Source of the DNA: Ignavibacteria bacterium
Lineage (GTDB): Bacteria; Bacteroidota; Ignavibacteria; Kapaibacteriales; UBA2268
Length of the DNA: 64,000 nucleotides
NCBI GenBank assembly: GCA_016844745.1
Contig: JAERMQ010000019.1
Location: 1-64,000 of the forward strand
Direction: 5' to 3'
Shown here: in pieces, positions 36,451 through 45,225 of the stretch
Layout: each line of letters starts with the position of its first letter
Position numbering within the stretch: the first letter of the stretch is position 1
Translations under genes and position numbers: made by a program
Notes under the pieces: generated by a model
Databases searched by the model: none
Seen by the model: only the letters and a program-made list of their open reading frames with translations
What the model was told of the DNA's origin: nothing

Positions 36451-38358
36451 TTATTTACTCTTCCTCTCCAATTTCACTTCAAAAGTTTTCTTATCTGAAT
36501 ATTCCTTGCCACGCAACACGATTACTTTCACAACATCTCCCGGCTTGTACTCTTTGATAGCTGCCGATAGTTCACCTAAGGATTTGATTTCCTTATCCCC
36601 GAAATGAGTAATAATATCATTAGCCTTCAAACCTGCTTTCTCTGCAGGGCTGCCCGGCGATGTTCCTGCAATCTTGAATCCAAGCGGCGTACCTTCGAAA
36701 TTAGGTACTATTCCAAACCAGGCTCCACTACCTCCACCGGGAGTTGCAGGAGGTTGATATGTCGTAGTTTCACTGGGTTGTGGCGCTTGATATAATGGCT
36801 TTAACGGTGCATTGCCTATCATCCGTAATGTTGTTTCAGCTACTCGCAAAACCTTCGCTTCACCGTTAGAATTTATTTTTTCCCAATCGTCCGATGGTCG
36901 GTGATAATCGGTATGCACTCCCGTAAAGAAGAATAGAACCGGTATTTGTTTAACATAAAATGAAGCATTATCGCTCGGAGCAATAGTTTCCATCGCTTTT
37001 ATAATTTTAACAGAATCAAGAACCGATATTGAATCCATCATAGCCGGAAAGCTCACAGATGAATTAGTTCCGAATACATTCAAAGTATTATCCTTCATTC
37101 TGCCAATCATATCGAAATTCAGCATGAATACAGTTTTATCGAGTGGGGCAGGCGGATTGTTAATATAATAATTCGAACCCAGAATGCCAAGCTCTTCGCC
37201 AGTGAAAGCAGCAAATATAACAGAGCGTTTCAATGGATTTTGCTTGATACGGCTTGCCATTTCCATTAATCCTGCAACTCCTGATGCATTATCATCGGCG
37301 CCGTTGTGTATCATTTTCTGCCTGCCTTTGTAATTCGTATTTACTTCACCCCAGCCGATATGGTCGTAATGAGCGCCTACAACGATATTCTCATCGGATA
37401 AAGTAGCATCGCTCCCTTTTACCATTCCGATAATATTACAGGTCTTGCGGATATCATCGGTAAGCTCGACAGAAATTGTCATTTTGGTATTCGGTAGCAG
37501 GAGGTTCTTGTGAGCTTTCTTTTTGTTGATTTCCAACTCAAGAATATACATTGCCTCGCTTCTCGGAAAGAATTTAGCAATCGAAGTTCGATTAGCCTGA
37601 ATTACAATTAATCCATTCTGCTTTTCGCTGCCAAGAAAGTTTGTCGCATAAAATGTATTTGCCGAATCGCTCTGCATCTTCACTAAAACGACTGCTGCAG
37701 CGCCGTGGTCGCGGGCATTTTTAACTTTGGTTATTATATCGAAATATTCAGCTAAAAAGTGTTTCTGTGGCTTGTTCTCAGAGGAATCCGTCAGGACAAT
37801 AACTATTTTTCCTTTTACATCTATACCTTCGTAATCATCATATTTAATATCTTTGGCTGTAATACCAAAACCGCAAAATACAACTTCGCCTGTAACAGAG
37901 CCATTATCGGTTATATTAATTGGCTGCCAGTCAGTGCCGGTTTCCCATGATTTATGCGAGGGTTTCAATTGCTCCTTAGGTATGCCGAGTTTTTCTATTA
38001 AAAATTCAAACGAAACTGCATTTTTCCCGGTAAGTTTCAAACCAGTCCTGACAGGTAATTCCTGCCTGTAACTGCTGTTGAACGGGATTAAACCGGTATT
38101 TCTGAAATGTTGTTCAATAAAATTAGCAGCTTTCTCAATTCCCGGTGTACCGGGGAAGCGCCCTTCTAATGAATCGGAGGCAAGGAATTTGATATAATCG
38201 CTGATTCTCGATTCGGTATTTGGGACTGTTACAATTTCCTGTGAAAATAAAAAATTAAATGCCCCACATAACATAAGAAGCATTAATGCTGCAAAGGTGC
38301 CTACTTGTTTTTTATTCCTGTTGGTTGCACTGACCTGTTTCATAATTCTTATAGTCAT
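36451..38358 (-). CDS. M28-family zinc aminopeptidase with PA and PDZ domains
   Basis: 635 aa. A signal peptide covers about residues 20-40 (ALMLLMLCGAFNFLFSQ). A PA insert is at about 135-265. The M28 core shows VVGAHYDHIGWG (zinc His), NGADDNASGV (bridging Asp) and FTGEELGILGS (Glu pair), with the last ligand in FTGVHTDYHRPSD. A C-terminal PDZ domain (about 550-635, LGFKIAGTSPGSPAEKAGL) may guide substrate. It probably hydrolyses peptides in the periplasm or outside the cell. Confidence 0.9.
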   Translation of the reverse strand: MTIRIMKQVSATNRNKKQVGTFAALMLLMLCGAFNFLFSQEIVTVPNTESRISDYIKFLASDSLEGRFPGTPGIEKAANFIEQHFRNTGLIPFNSSYRQELPVRTGLKLTGKNAVSFEFLIEKLGIPKEQLKPSHKSWETGTDWQPINITDNGSVTGEVVFCGFGITAKDIKYDDYEGIDVKGKIVIVLTDSSENKPQKHFLAEYFDIITKVKNARDHGAAAVVLVKMQSDSANTFYATNFLGSEKQNGLIVIQANRTSIAKFFPRSEAMYILELEINKKKAHKNLLLPNTKMTISVELTDDIRKTCNIIGMVKGSDATLSDENIVVGAHYDHIGWGEVNTNYKGRQKMIHNGADDNASGVAGLMEMASRIKQNPLKRSVIFAAFTGEELGILGSNYYINNPPAPLDKTVFMLNFDMIGRMKDNTLNVFGTNSSVSFPAMMDSISVLDSVKIIKAMETIAPSDNASFYVKQIPVLFFFTGVHTDYHRPSDDWEKINSNGEAKVLRVAETTLRMIGNAPLKPLYQAPQPSETTTYQPPATPGGGSGAWFGIVPNFEGTPLGFKIAGTSPGSPAEKAGLKANDIITHFGDKEIKSLGELSAAIKEYKPGDVVKVIVLRGKEYSDKKTFEVKLERKSK

Positions 38359-38485
38359 AGTTATTTATAAAAAAGCAAAATTAAGTTTTTATTTGGATGT
38401 TTGCAATTAATAAGATTAAGGATTTAATAAATAATCTATACTTAAAATATTTTACAAAATGCACACAATGTAGTATTTTTGTAAA

Positions 38486-38761
38486 ATGAAAGAATATAAA
38501 TGGAATATTGAAAAAAATATTAAATTAAAATTTGAAAGAAATATTACATTTGAAGATATTGTATTTTATATAAATAATGGAAATTTATTAGAAATAATTG
38601 AAAATCCAAATAATGAAATGTATTCCGGGCAACGAGTTTATATATTAAATATTAAGAATTATATTTATTATGTACCATTTAATGAAAATGAGAAGGAAAT
38701 ATTTCTTATTACAATTATACCAAGTCGTAAATTAACAAGGAAATATTTAGGGGAAATTTAA
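38486..38761 (+). CDS. BrnT-like toxin
   Basis: 91 aa. The pattern KYKWNIEKN...FERNITFEDIVFYI, then YVPFNENEKEIFLITIIPSR and K.TRKYL, fits the BrnT/DUF4258-type toxin family, which cleaves RNA in tested cases. The stop overlaps the antitoxin ATG by one base. A TAttTTTG box at 38474-38481, only 4 nt before the ATG, resembles the Bacteroidota -7 promoter element and would give a nearly leaderless message; this is tentative. Confidence 0.75.
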   Translation: MKEYKWNIEKNIKLKFERNITFEDIVFYINNGNLLEIIENPNNEMYSGQRVYILNIKNYIYYVPFNENEKEIFLITIIPSRKLTRKYLGEI

Positions 38762-39024
38762 TGAAAATAAAATTGGATAAAGAGGAAATGGATTTACTTG
38801 ACTCAATTGAAAATGGAGAGTGGAAACCAATTTTGAATTCAAGTCAGGAAATTAAAAAATATCAGGATTATGCAAAACAAAATTTATTAAAGGATAAACG
38901 CATTAATATCAGGATTACTTCAAATGACCTCGAATTATTAAAAATCGGGGCATTAAGGGAGGGTATTCCTTATCAAACGTATATTTCAAGTATCCTTCAT
39001 AAGTTTATTAATGGATATTTATGA
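38761..39024 (+). CDS. CopG/BrnA-like antitoxin
   Basis: 87 aa. The C-terminal part (KRINIRITSNDLELLKIG, then REGIPYQTYISSILHKF) is a ribbon-helix-helix DNA-binding domain. The N-terminal part is the acidic toxin-binding tail. TAATG coupling with the toxin upstream and an ATGA overlap with the lipoprotein gene downstream put all three on one message. It probably neutralises the toxin and represses its own operon. Confidence 0.8.
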   Translation: MKIKLDKEEMDLLDSIENGEWKPILNSSQEIKKYQDYAKQNLLKDKRINIRITSNDLELLKIGALREGIPYQTYISSILHKFINGYL

Positions 39025-39815
39025 AATTAAAATTTTTACTTATTATTTCTCTCTTTTATCTTGCAGCTTGCAGCACTGTTACTGATAAAACAATTCAATC
39101 GAAGTCGATGTCTTTCGAAAATAATTCTGCAATTTATTTTTTCGATAATAAATTAGCTGTTATATTTTCCATCAATTCCTTTACAGACCTTACTGATTCT
39201 ACATCCAACTTCATTAGAAGCATTATTTCAGTTGATTACAGGATTAAAGTTAAAGGCAATTCCGATGAGAAAATTGGTAACTTGAAAATATTGAAAAAGT
39301 CAGGAAGAAAATCCAGGTATGATTATTTTATTGCTTACGATGCTGTAAAAATCCCTGATGGATTCAAAGCTAAAGAAGATTCAATTGAATTTGTGATAAA
39401 AACAAACAATGATATTTATACATTTTCACAAACTCTGGCTGATTCCATTCCACCTTTAGTTTTAATTCCTTTTATTGAAACAATTGAGATTGGCAGCGTT
39501 CAATTAGGAGCCTGTGCTATTCGCTTAAGTAACACTGAAAAGGAATATCTTTCTACTGGCGAGATGTTTCGTTGTGTTATTGTAAATAAAAAGAATGGAA
39601 TATTATGGAGTTCGGATTTTGAAAGTAACCAATTGCAGGTTGTAACTAAGGTACTGCCTGAAGAGCCGGGGGATTACTTCATTTATACAACTGATTTTAA
39701 CGGTATAAAAAATAGCGGCAACGACCTGTCAATGGGCTTCTATGATTTCATTTTCGGGATTCCTTCTAAACCAAAGCCATATTCTACCAGAATTAATGTT
39801 TACTGGAAGAAATAA
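39021..39815 (+). CDS. Predicted lipoprotein of unknown function
   Basis: 264 aa. MKLKFLLIISLFYLAACST is a clear lipoprotein signal (LAAC). The mature part is beta-rich, with an immunoglobulin-like look and no known motif. Its ATG overlaps the antitoxin stop by 4 nt and its own stop lies 1 nt before ribD, so it sits between a toxin–antitoxin pair and a riboflavin gene in one run. Confidence 0.7.
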   Translation: MKLKFLLIISLFYLAACSTVTDKTIQSKSMSFENNSAIYFFDNKLAVIFSINSFTDLTDSTSNFIRSIISVDYRIKVKGNSDEKIGNLKILKKSGRKSRYDYFIAYDAVKIPDGFKAKEDSIEFVIKTNNDIYTFSQTLADSIPPLVLIPFIETIEIGSVQLGACAIRLSNTEKEYLSTGEMFRCVIVNKKNGILWSSDFESNQLQVVTKVLPEEPGDYFIYTTDFNGIKNSGNDLSMGFYDFIFGIPSKPKPYSTRINVYWKK

Positions 39816-39816
39816 C

Positions 39817-40914
39817 ATGACAGAAAAGCAGGCGATGAGACGGGCTTTAAAATTGGCTCAACGTGGAATAGGAAAAGTAAGTCCTAATCCGCTTGTAGGC
39901 GCTGTGCTTCTTCACGATGAAAAAGTAATCAGTGAAGGCTGGCATAAGGAGTTCGGGGGCGGACATGCCGAAGTCAATGCGATAGAAAGCGCCTCCGTAG
40001 CCGATTTAGAAGGCTCCACACTGGTCGTAACGCTCGAACCCTGTAATCATACCGGAAAAACACCTCCATGCACGGAGTTAATCATCAGCAAAGGTATTTC
40101 GCGGGTAGTAATTGGCATGCCAGACCCAAATCCTTTTGTTGCCGGACATGGAATTGAAAGTTTGAAAGAAGCCGGAATTGAAGTAGTCACCGGAATACTT
40201 GAAGATGAATGTCGTTTCATGAACCGATTTTTCATAGAATATATAACTACCGGCAAGCCATATATAATTATGAAAATTGCCCAAACTATTGATGGGTTTA
40301 TAGCTACTTTAAATGGTGAATCAAAATGGATAACTTGTACTGAAAGCCGCCGCCGTACTCATTCCTTGAGGGCTTCTGTGGATGCAGTTTTAATCGGAAA
40401 AAATACTGCCCTAAAAGATAATCCGGAATTGACGGTTCGATTAGTGAAGGGAATTAATCCTAAGAGAATTGTTCTTGACAAAAATTTGTCCTTACCTCAA
40501 AATTTATTACTATTCACAGATTCTTTCAAAAATAATACAATTCTGTGTTGTTGCGAAGAAGTAGCGAATTCCATCAAAGGTAAAACATTAATTTCAAATG
40601 GTTTTAATATTATTAATGTACCTGTCAATAATTATGGACTCTTAGACCTTGGAAAATGTATAGAAGCATTAGCAAAAGAATATGGGATAGCATCAATTTT
40701 AGTTGAAGGAGGTGCGCAAATTTATTCCTCATTCATTGAAAATAATTTCGTTAATGAATTGCAAATATTTATTTCACCTAAAATTATCGGTAGCGGATTA
40801 AGTCCATTTGCTGATTTTAATCCTGGAACTTTGAGTTTCGCTCCGAAATTCAAAATTGTTAAGATTAAGAAGAGTGGCTCGGATTTGCTAGTTATTGCTT
40901 TAAAGAAGGGATAA
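39817..40914 (+). CDS. ribD: Bifunctional riboflavin biosynthesis deaminase/reductase RibD
   Basis: 365 aa from the ATG at 39817; the 39742 frame start would lie inside the upstream gene. The N-terminal deaminase has GGHAEVNAI (zinc His and proton-shuttle Glu) and PCNHTGKTPPC (zinc Cys pair). The C-terminal reductase starts near 148 with KPYIIMKIAQTIDGFIA and carries the NADPH region ILVEGGAQIYSSF. It carries out the two steps after GTP cyclohydrolase II in flavin synthesis. No other rib genes are adjacent. Confidence 0.95.
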   Translation: MTEKQAMRRALKLAQRGIGKVSPNPLVGAVLLHDEKVISEGWHKEFGGGHAEVNAIESASVADLEGSTLVVTLEPCNHTGKTPPCTELIISKGISRVVIGMPDPNPFVAGHGIESLKEAGIEVVTGILEDECRFMNRFFIEYITTGKPYIIMKIAQTIDGFIATLNGESKWITCTESRRRTHSLRASVDAVLIGKNTALKDNPELTVRLVKGINPKRIVLDKNLSLPQNLLLFTDSFKNNTILCCCEEVANSIKGKTLISNGFNIINVPVNNYGLLDLGKCIEALAKEYGIASILVEGGAQIYSSFIENNFVNELQIFISPKIIGSGLSPFADFNPGTLSFAPKFKIVKIKKSGSDLLVIALKKG

Positions 40915-40966
40915 GGAAGTTCTAAAGAATTAAATTCATGATAATGAGACTATCTGAAAAAAAAAC

Positions 40967-40999
40967 AGATGTCCAACATCTGGTAGATGTTGGACATCT
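40967..40999. repeat. 33-bp DVQHL palindrome, intergenic copy
   Basis: Arms agatgtccaacatct and agatgttggacatct around a ggt centre, perfectly paired. It sits in the convergent gap between ribD and the TonB-family gene. Confidence 0.9.
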
Positions 41000-41021
41000 T
41001 TAGAATCTATATTTACAATGA

Positions 41022-41522
41022 TTATAATAATTTGAATTTGATTGGAAGAATTACTTCCGAATCAACTGTCGAGCCGTCAATCTTAGCCGGTTTCCATTTC
41101 GGCATATTTTTTACCAACCGGATTGCTTCCTTTTCCAATGCTGTTTCAACTTCTTCCTTGGTTAATTTATTACTCCCATTTACATTAGGTATTTTTGTAT
41201 CCAATGCTTTATCGGAAATTTTGATGTTGTCGAGTGTTCCGTCCTTTTTAATCGTAAATGATACATAGACCTTGCCGCTGCAGTCATTCTCGCGGGCTAT
41301 TTTCGGGTATTTCATTTCGGAGATGAAATATTCTTTCAAAGCTGAGAATCCGCCCGGGAATTCAGCTTGAATATCAATTTGAGAATTGATATTTAGTTTT
41401 TCGGTATCAGGATTATCTGTTGCCTGAGCTCTGCTGTTTAGAGCGAATATTGTTAGTGCAGCGATTGTTATGGCAAAGAATAATTTAGCTATTCTGCCGG
41501 TTAAGTTTTGTAAAGTATTCAT
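41022..41522 (-). CDS. TonB-family C-terminal-domain protein
   Basis: 166 aa. One N-terminal membrane segment (IAKLFFAITIAALTIFALN) is followed by a TonB C-terminal-like domain (EFPGGFSALKEYFISEMKYP, GKVYVSFTIKKDGTL, WKPAKIDG). It lacks the proline-rich linker of a full TonB, so it may be a periplasmic partner or a degenerate energy transducer. No ExbBD genes are adjacent. Confidence 0.8.
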   Translation of the reverse strand: MNTLQNLTGRIAKLFFAITIAALTIFALNSRAQATDNPDTEKLNINSQIDIQAEFPGGFSALKEYFISEMKYPKIARENDCSGKVYVSFTIKKDGTLDNIKISDKALDTKIPNVNGSNKLTKEEVETALEKEAIRLVKNMPKWKPAKIDGSTVDSEVILPIKFKLL

Positions 41523-41799
41523 TTTAAACCCTTTTTATTAAAAAATAAACAATAAAATTCCTTTTCAAACCTGGTTGCGTCTGTTCTCTTTAAATTATTT
41601 AGTTTCACGGCAGTTTTTTTAAATAATTTCTTCTTATTTCTCTATTACGGAGTTTTTATAAAAAAGTTTCAAAGGATTAAAATTTTTATTAATTTGGAAA
41701 AAGGTTATTAGGAGTTTAAACTATAATATGTTTAGGTAATTGATATTTTATTAACAATTAAAAGGCTTTAGGGCTTACAGCCTACAGTCTAAGGGGCTA

Positions 41800-42192
41800 A
41801 TGATGGTTGGTAAATTAAAAATATTGTTAGGTAAGCCGGGATTAGACGGTCATGACGTTGGGGTAAAGGTTCTTGCTCATGCTCTCGTTGAAGCAGGATT
41901 TGAGGTTGTTTATACCGGACTTCGCAAAACAATAGCTCAAATAGTGGAACAGGCAGCCGAATCCAAAACTGATATAATCGGACTATCGATTCTATCCGGT
42001 ACACATTTAATTTTATGCAAGCAGATGAAAGATGAACTGGTAGCACGAGGGCTGGCTATTCCATGGATAGTAGGCGGCAATATTCCCGACGAAGATGTAG
42101 GAAAAATCACCGAACTTGGCGCTAATGCTGCCTTCCCTACCGGAACACATATTGATACTGTAGTAAATTATTTCATGAATTATAAATTATGA
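41800..42192 (+). CDS. Stand-alone cobalamin-binding (methylmalonyl-CoA mutase C-terminal) protein
   Basis: 130 aa. LLGKPGLDGHDVGVKVLA has the DxHxxG motif whose His replaces the lower axial ligand of B12. LSILSGTH and VGGNIPDED are the SxL and GG motifs. The length equals the mutase small-domain alone, so it should serve a separate catalytic subunit (methylmalonyl-CoA or related mutase) encoded elsewhere. Another ATG is at 41803. Confidence 0.9.
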   Translation: MMVGKLKILLGKPGLDGHDVGVKVLAHALVEAGFEVVYTGLRKTIAQIVEQAAESKTDIIGLSILSGTHLILCKQMKDELVARGLAIPWIVGGNIPDEDVGKITELGANAAFPTGTHIDTVVNYFMNYKL

Positions 42193-42466
42193 GTTATGAG
42201 TTATAAAAGATTGAGGTAACTTAGATAATTGAAATGATTTCGTGATAATTTTTATCTTATTTTTTGTAACTCCTGTAAAAAATCTTAGTGACCTTTGTGA
42301 AAACCTTTGCGCCCTTTGTGTTAAAAAATTACGGAAATTTGACGAGAATTTTTACCACAAAGGATACAGAGGAAAAGCACAGAGAACACAAGGGGAATTA
42401 TCTCAATAAATTAATTTTTGCTCATTTTGAGACGTTTTTGCGTTTCATGTGTCATATAGATAGAAT
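42193..42466. repeat. Intergenic repeat block
   Basis: It begins with tandem ttatgagttataa units, then a segment of the gtgacctttgtgaaaacc type (42290-42330) partly repeated in inverse order at 42356-42400 (accacaaaggatacagagg). The same family occurs at 62268-62375. No gene is seen. Confidence 0.6.
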
Positions 42467-42502
42467 TTGTGCAAATTTAAAAAAACTTATTCGGGGGCAG
42501 TT

Positions 42503-42877
42503 GTGAAGAAGCGCTCAAAGCCGATTTTGTTGTTAATAGTAGCATTCCTTGCTATTCAATCTTTATGCTATTCCGGTTGGATGCAGTCCGGCAATGCAGA
42601 GCGGTTGCAGGATTCGCTTGGAGTAGTGAAGCAATTTGTATTCTCGCCTGATGGGAAGATGCTTTATGTGCTGAATAATGATTTGGTGCTGTTCAAAATT
42701 GATGTTGAAACCGGCAAACGCCTTGAGACAAGGAATTTCAGAGATACTTTAAAATATCACTATCAATTAACAGAATGTTCTCTCTCAAAAGACGGGATAA
42801 CTTATATATTGGTTAATAATCCAGCCAAAAATAAAGACAGCAAATCAATTAGCGGCGCAGTTTCTATTATTAGGTAG
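42503..42877 (+). CDS. Truncated WD40-type secreted protein
   Basis: About 124 aa from a GTG at 42503 with GGGGGC upstream. The signal peptide (ILLLIVAFLAIQSLCYSG) is followed by a single propeller-like part (VVKQFVFSPDGKMLYVLNNDL, about 45-65). It lacks the T9SS domain and the remaining blades found in the long relative at 58546, so it is either a short relict or a stand-alone variant. Confidence 0.5.
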   Translation: MKKRSKPILLLIVAFLAIQSLCYSGWMQSGNAERLQDSLGVVKQFVFSPDGKMLYVLNNDLVLFKIDVETGKRLETRNFRDTLKYHYQLTECSLSKDGITYILVNNPAKNKDSKSISGAVSIIR

Positions 42878-42910
42878 GAAGGATTATTATAAAATTTGTA
42901 AGGAGTTACC

Positions 42911-44926
42911 ATGCAGAAGATTTTCTACTACGCTTTAGTTTTTCTATCATCAATAACTTTAAATTACGGACAATGGAAGGAATGTAAAGGACCATCTCAT
43001 ATTGCTGCAGATATTGTTGTTACAAGCGATAATTATATTTTTGTTGGCACATCAAGGAATGGTGTATATTTTTCAACAAATGACGGAAAAAATTGGAATG
43101 TTCCAAAATTAGGTAATATCAAGTGCATTGCAATTGACGGCAGCAATGTTTTGGCAGGAGGAAATGATTATTCTTCCGGCATTTATACATCAACCGACTA
43201 TGGATATAATTGGAAAAAAATTTCTAATTCGAAGGCTACTTGTCTTGCAATTAAAGGAAGTAATATTTTTATTGGTTCCGGAGGCTTATTTTATTCTTCA
43301 GATTATGGAGGAACTTGGGAACAAATAACGAATCCGGATATGAAGGAAATATCTTGTATTTCGATAATAGAAAATCAAGTTTATGTTGGTTCGATTTATG
43401 GTATATATATTTCAAGCGATTACGGGAAAAGCTGGAGAGAAGCCAGAAAAGGATTAACGAGCTTTATATATAAAAGCATAGTTAAAAGAGGAGATTATCT
43501 CTATACAGGAACCTATGGCGGCGGAGTGTTTTTATCAACTAATGATGGAAATAGTTGGACTCCCGTCAATAATGGTTTGGGTAGTTTATGGATTAATAAT
43601 GTTTCAGTATCTGGGAATTGTATTTTTGCAGCTACCGATAGTAATGGTATTTATTTATCTACTAACAACGGAACTGATTGGAAGCAGGCTAATAACGGTA
43701 TTTATGATTTACATGCAACATCCTTGTCAGTTAGTAATGGTAAATTGTATGTTGGAACCGGCAGTGGTATTTATTTATCAACTAATAGAGGTGAAAATTG
43801 GGAAATTATCGGATTAACAAAATTTAGCGCTTCTCTTTTAGCAAGTAATGGTCAGGAATTGTTTGCGAGTAATTCTTCTTACCTTTATATGATTAAAAAT
43901 GATACAAACGGATGGAATGTCAATATTTGTGGAACCCCTATGCATTATATTGAATGTATAGCTATTAATGAAAATAAAATATTTATCGGAAATCATGATT
44001 GGGGGATATTTTCATCTATTGATAGTGGTAGAAATTGGACATCTATAAATAGTGGTATTGTGACATATTCAGTTAAAAATATAATCATTGATAACAATAT
44101 TATTTATGAGTTATCTGATAAAGTAATTGGCGTTTCAACGGATAATGGTAAAAGTTGGTTCGCGATATCCATTGATAATTGTAAATCAAACCTTTATAGT
44201 TTTTTCATAAAAGGTAATGATTTTTATGTAGGAACAAATAGCGATGGAATATTCTTATCAACTAATAAAGGGGATAATTGGAATCAAATAAATAATGGTT
44301 TACCATCTATATGGTTTATTAATAATCTAAAATTAATTGCCGGGAACATTGTTGCAAATTACTATAATTATGGTTTATATAGGTTTAATAATAATGAAGC
44401 AAGATGGGAACAGATAATAAATAGTTTAAAGAAAGAATCTTACAGTTTTTCTGTTAGTAACGAAAAAATATTTATTGGAACTTCTAAAGGAATGTTCGTA
44501 ACAACAGATTTAGAATCGACCTGGTTTCCGATAAATCAGGGTTTAACTAATTTATCAATTAAAACATTGGCAATATTAGGAAATATCATCTTTGCAGGAA
44601 CACAAAACGGTACATTCTATGCCAATATCGATGATTTTAAGAATGTACTTTCCATCATTGATTTTACCATCAATCCATTCAAAGCCTATCCCAATCCGGC
44701 AGAAAATATTATTACATTCGATTTAACATTAGAGAAACCAGAACGAGTCACAATCGAACTTTTCGATGCATTAGGAAACAAGCTCGCAGTCGTTGCGAAT
44801 GACTTATATGGTGCTGGTAACCACACGTTCCTGGCAAACCTACTGCCATTTTCGACAGGATTGCTCTATTATCGGGTAAAAATAGGTGATATTGTGAAAA
44901 GCGGGATTATGACGGTGATAAGATAG
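42911..44926 (+). CDS. Secreted BNR-repeat beta-propeller protein with T9SS domain
   Basis: 671 aa with a signal peptide (IFYYALVFLSSITLNYG). Many blades share FLSTN.G.NW and YISSDYGKSW (BNR/sialidase-like Asp-box pattern, about 30-580). The T9SS C-terminal domain (about 590-671, AYPNPAENIITFDL, then STGLLYYRVKIGD) closes it. No catalytic residues of a sialidase are recognised, so it is probably a binding or adhesive surface protein. Confidence 0.85.
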   Translation: MQKIFYYALVFLSSITLNYGQWKECKGPSHIAADIVVTSDNYIFVGTSRNGVYFSTNDGKNWNVPKLGNIKCIAIDGSNVLAGGNDYSSGIYTSTDYGYNWKKISNSKATCLAIKGSNIFIGSGGLFYSSDYGGTWEQITNPDMKEISCISIIENQVYVGSIYGIYISSDYGKSWREARKGLTSFIYKSIVKRGDYLYTGTYGGGVFLSTNDGNSWTPVNNGLGSLWINNVSVSGNCIFAATDSNGIYLSTNNGTDWKQANNGIYDLHATSLSVSNGKLYVGTGSGIYLSTNRGENWEIIGLTKFSASLLASNGQELFASNSSYLYMIKNDTNGWNVNICGTPMHYIECIAINENKIFIGNHDWGIFSSIDSGRNWTSINSGIVTYSVKNIIIDNNIIYELSDKVIGVSTDNGKSWFAISIDNCKSNLYSFFIKGNDFYVGTNSDGIFLSTNKGDNWNQINNGLPSIWFINNLKLIAGNIVANYYNYGLYRFNNNEARWEQIINSLKKESYSFSVSNEKIFIGTSKGMFVTTDLESTWFPINQGLTNLSIKTLAILGNIIFAGTQNGTFYANIDDFKNVLSIIDFTINPFKAYPNPAENIITFDLTLEKPERVTIELFDALGNKLAVVANDLYGAGNHTFLANLLPFSTGLLYYRVKIGDIVKSGIMTVIR

Positions 44927-44990
44927 GCTTTTAGGCTTTAGGATATTAGGTATAAATTGTAAGTGTGTAGAGACGTTTTCTCAAAAGTTA

Positions 44991-45070
44991 AGAAGAATGT
45001 CATTCAGAGCAAAGCGAAGAATCCATAAACAGCATTGGGACTGGATTCTTCACTTCGTTCAGAATGACAT
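44991..45070. repeat. Inverted repeat, gaagaatgtcattc family (copy 3)
   Basis: A left arm (agaagaatgtcattcag...gaagaatcca) pairs with the right arm (ctggattcttcacttcgttc...gacat). It lies immediately before the palindromes at 45078 and 45179 in a convergent gap. Confidence 0.8.
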
Positions 45071-45077
45071 CGGACAC

Positions 45078-45110
45078 AGATGTACTCCACCTGCGAGGTG
45101 GAGTACATCT
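45078..45110. repeat. 33-bp palindrome, 15-3-15 geometry (agatgtactccacct arm)
   Basis: Perfect arms agatgtactccacct and aggtggagtacatct around gcg. It keeps the agatgt...acatct ends and size of the DVQHL palindrome but has a different inner arm. Frame 2 would read DVLHLRGGVHL. It is stop-free in all six frames. Confidence 0.9.
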
Positions 45111-45178
45111 TAAATCATGTCATTACTCATATTTTTTAAGTTTTCTTGTTTCTGGCTTCAAAATGATATTCGCAAATT

Positions 45179-45211
45179 AGATGTCCAACATCTGCCAGAT
45201 GTTGGACATCT
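45179..45211. repeat. 33-bp DVQHL palindrome, intergenic copy
   Basis: Perfect arms around a gcc centre, 15 nt after the stop of the CDF exporter gene (minus strand) and 68 nt from the preceding palindrome. It may assist termination for both convergent genes. Confidence 0.9.
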
Positions 45212-45225
45212 AAAGACTATTTTCT

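Noticed and set aside
40967-40999. DVQHL palindrome as a simple Rho-independent terminator
   Set aside because: No T-run follows, the element also sits inside coding sequences, and sequence identity between distant copies is far higher than a terminator needs.
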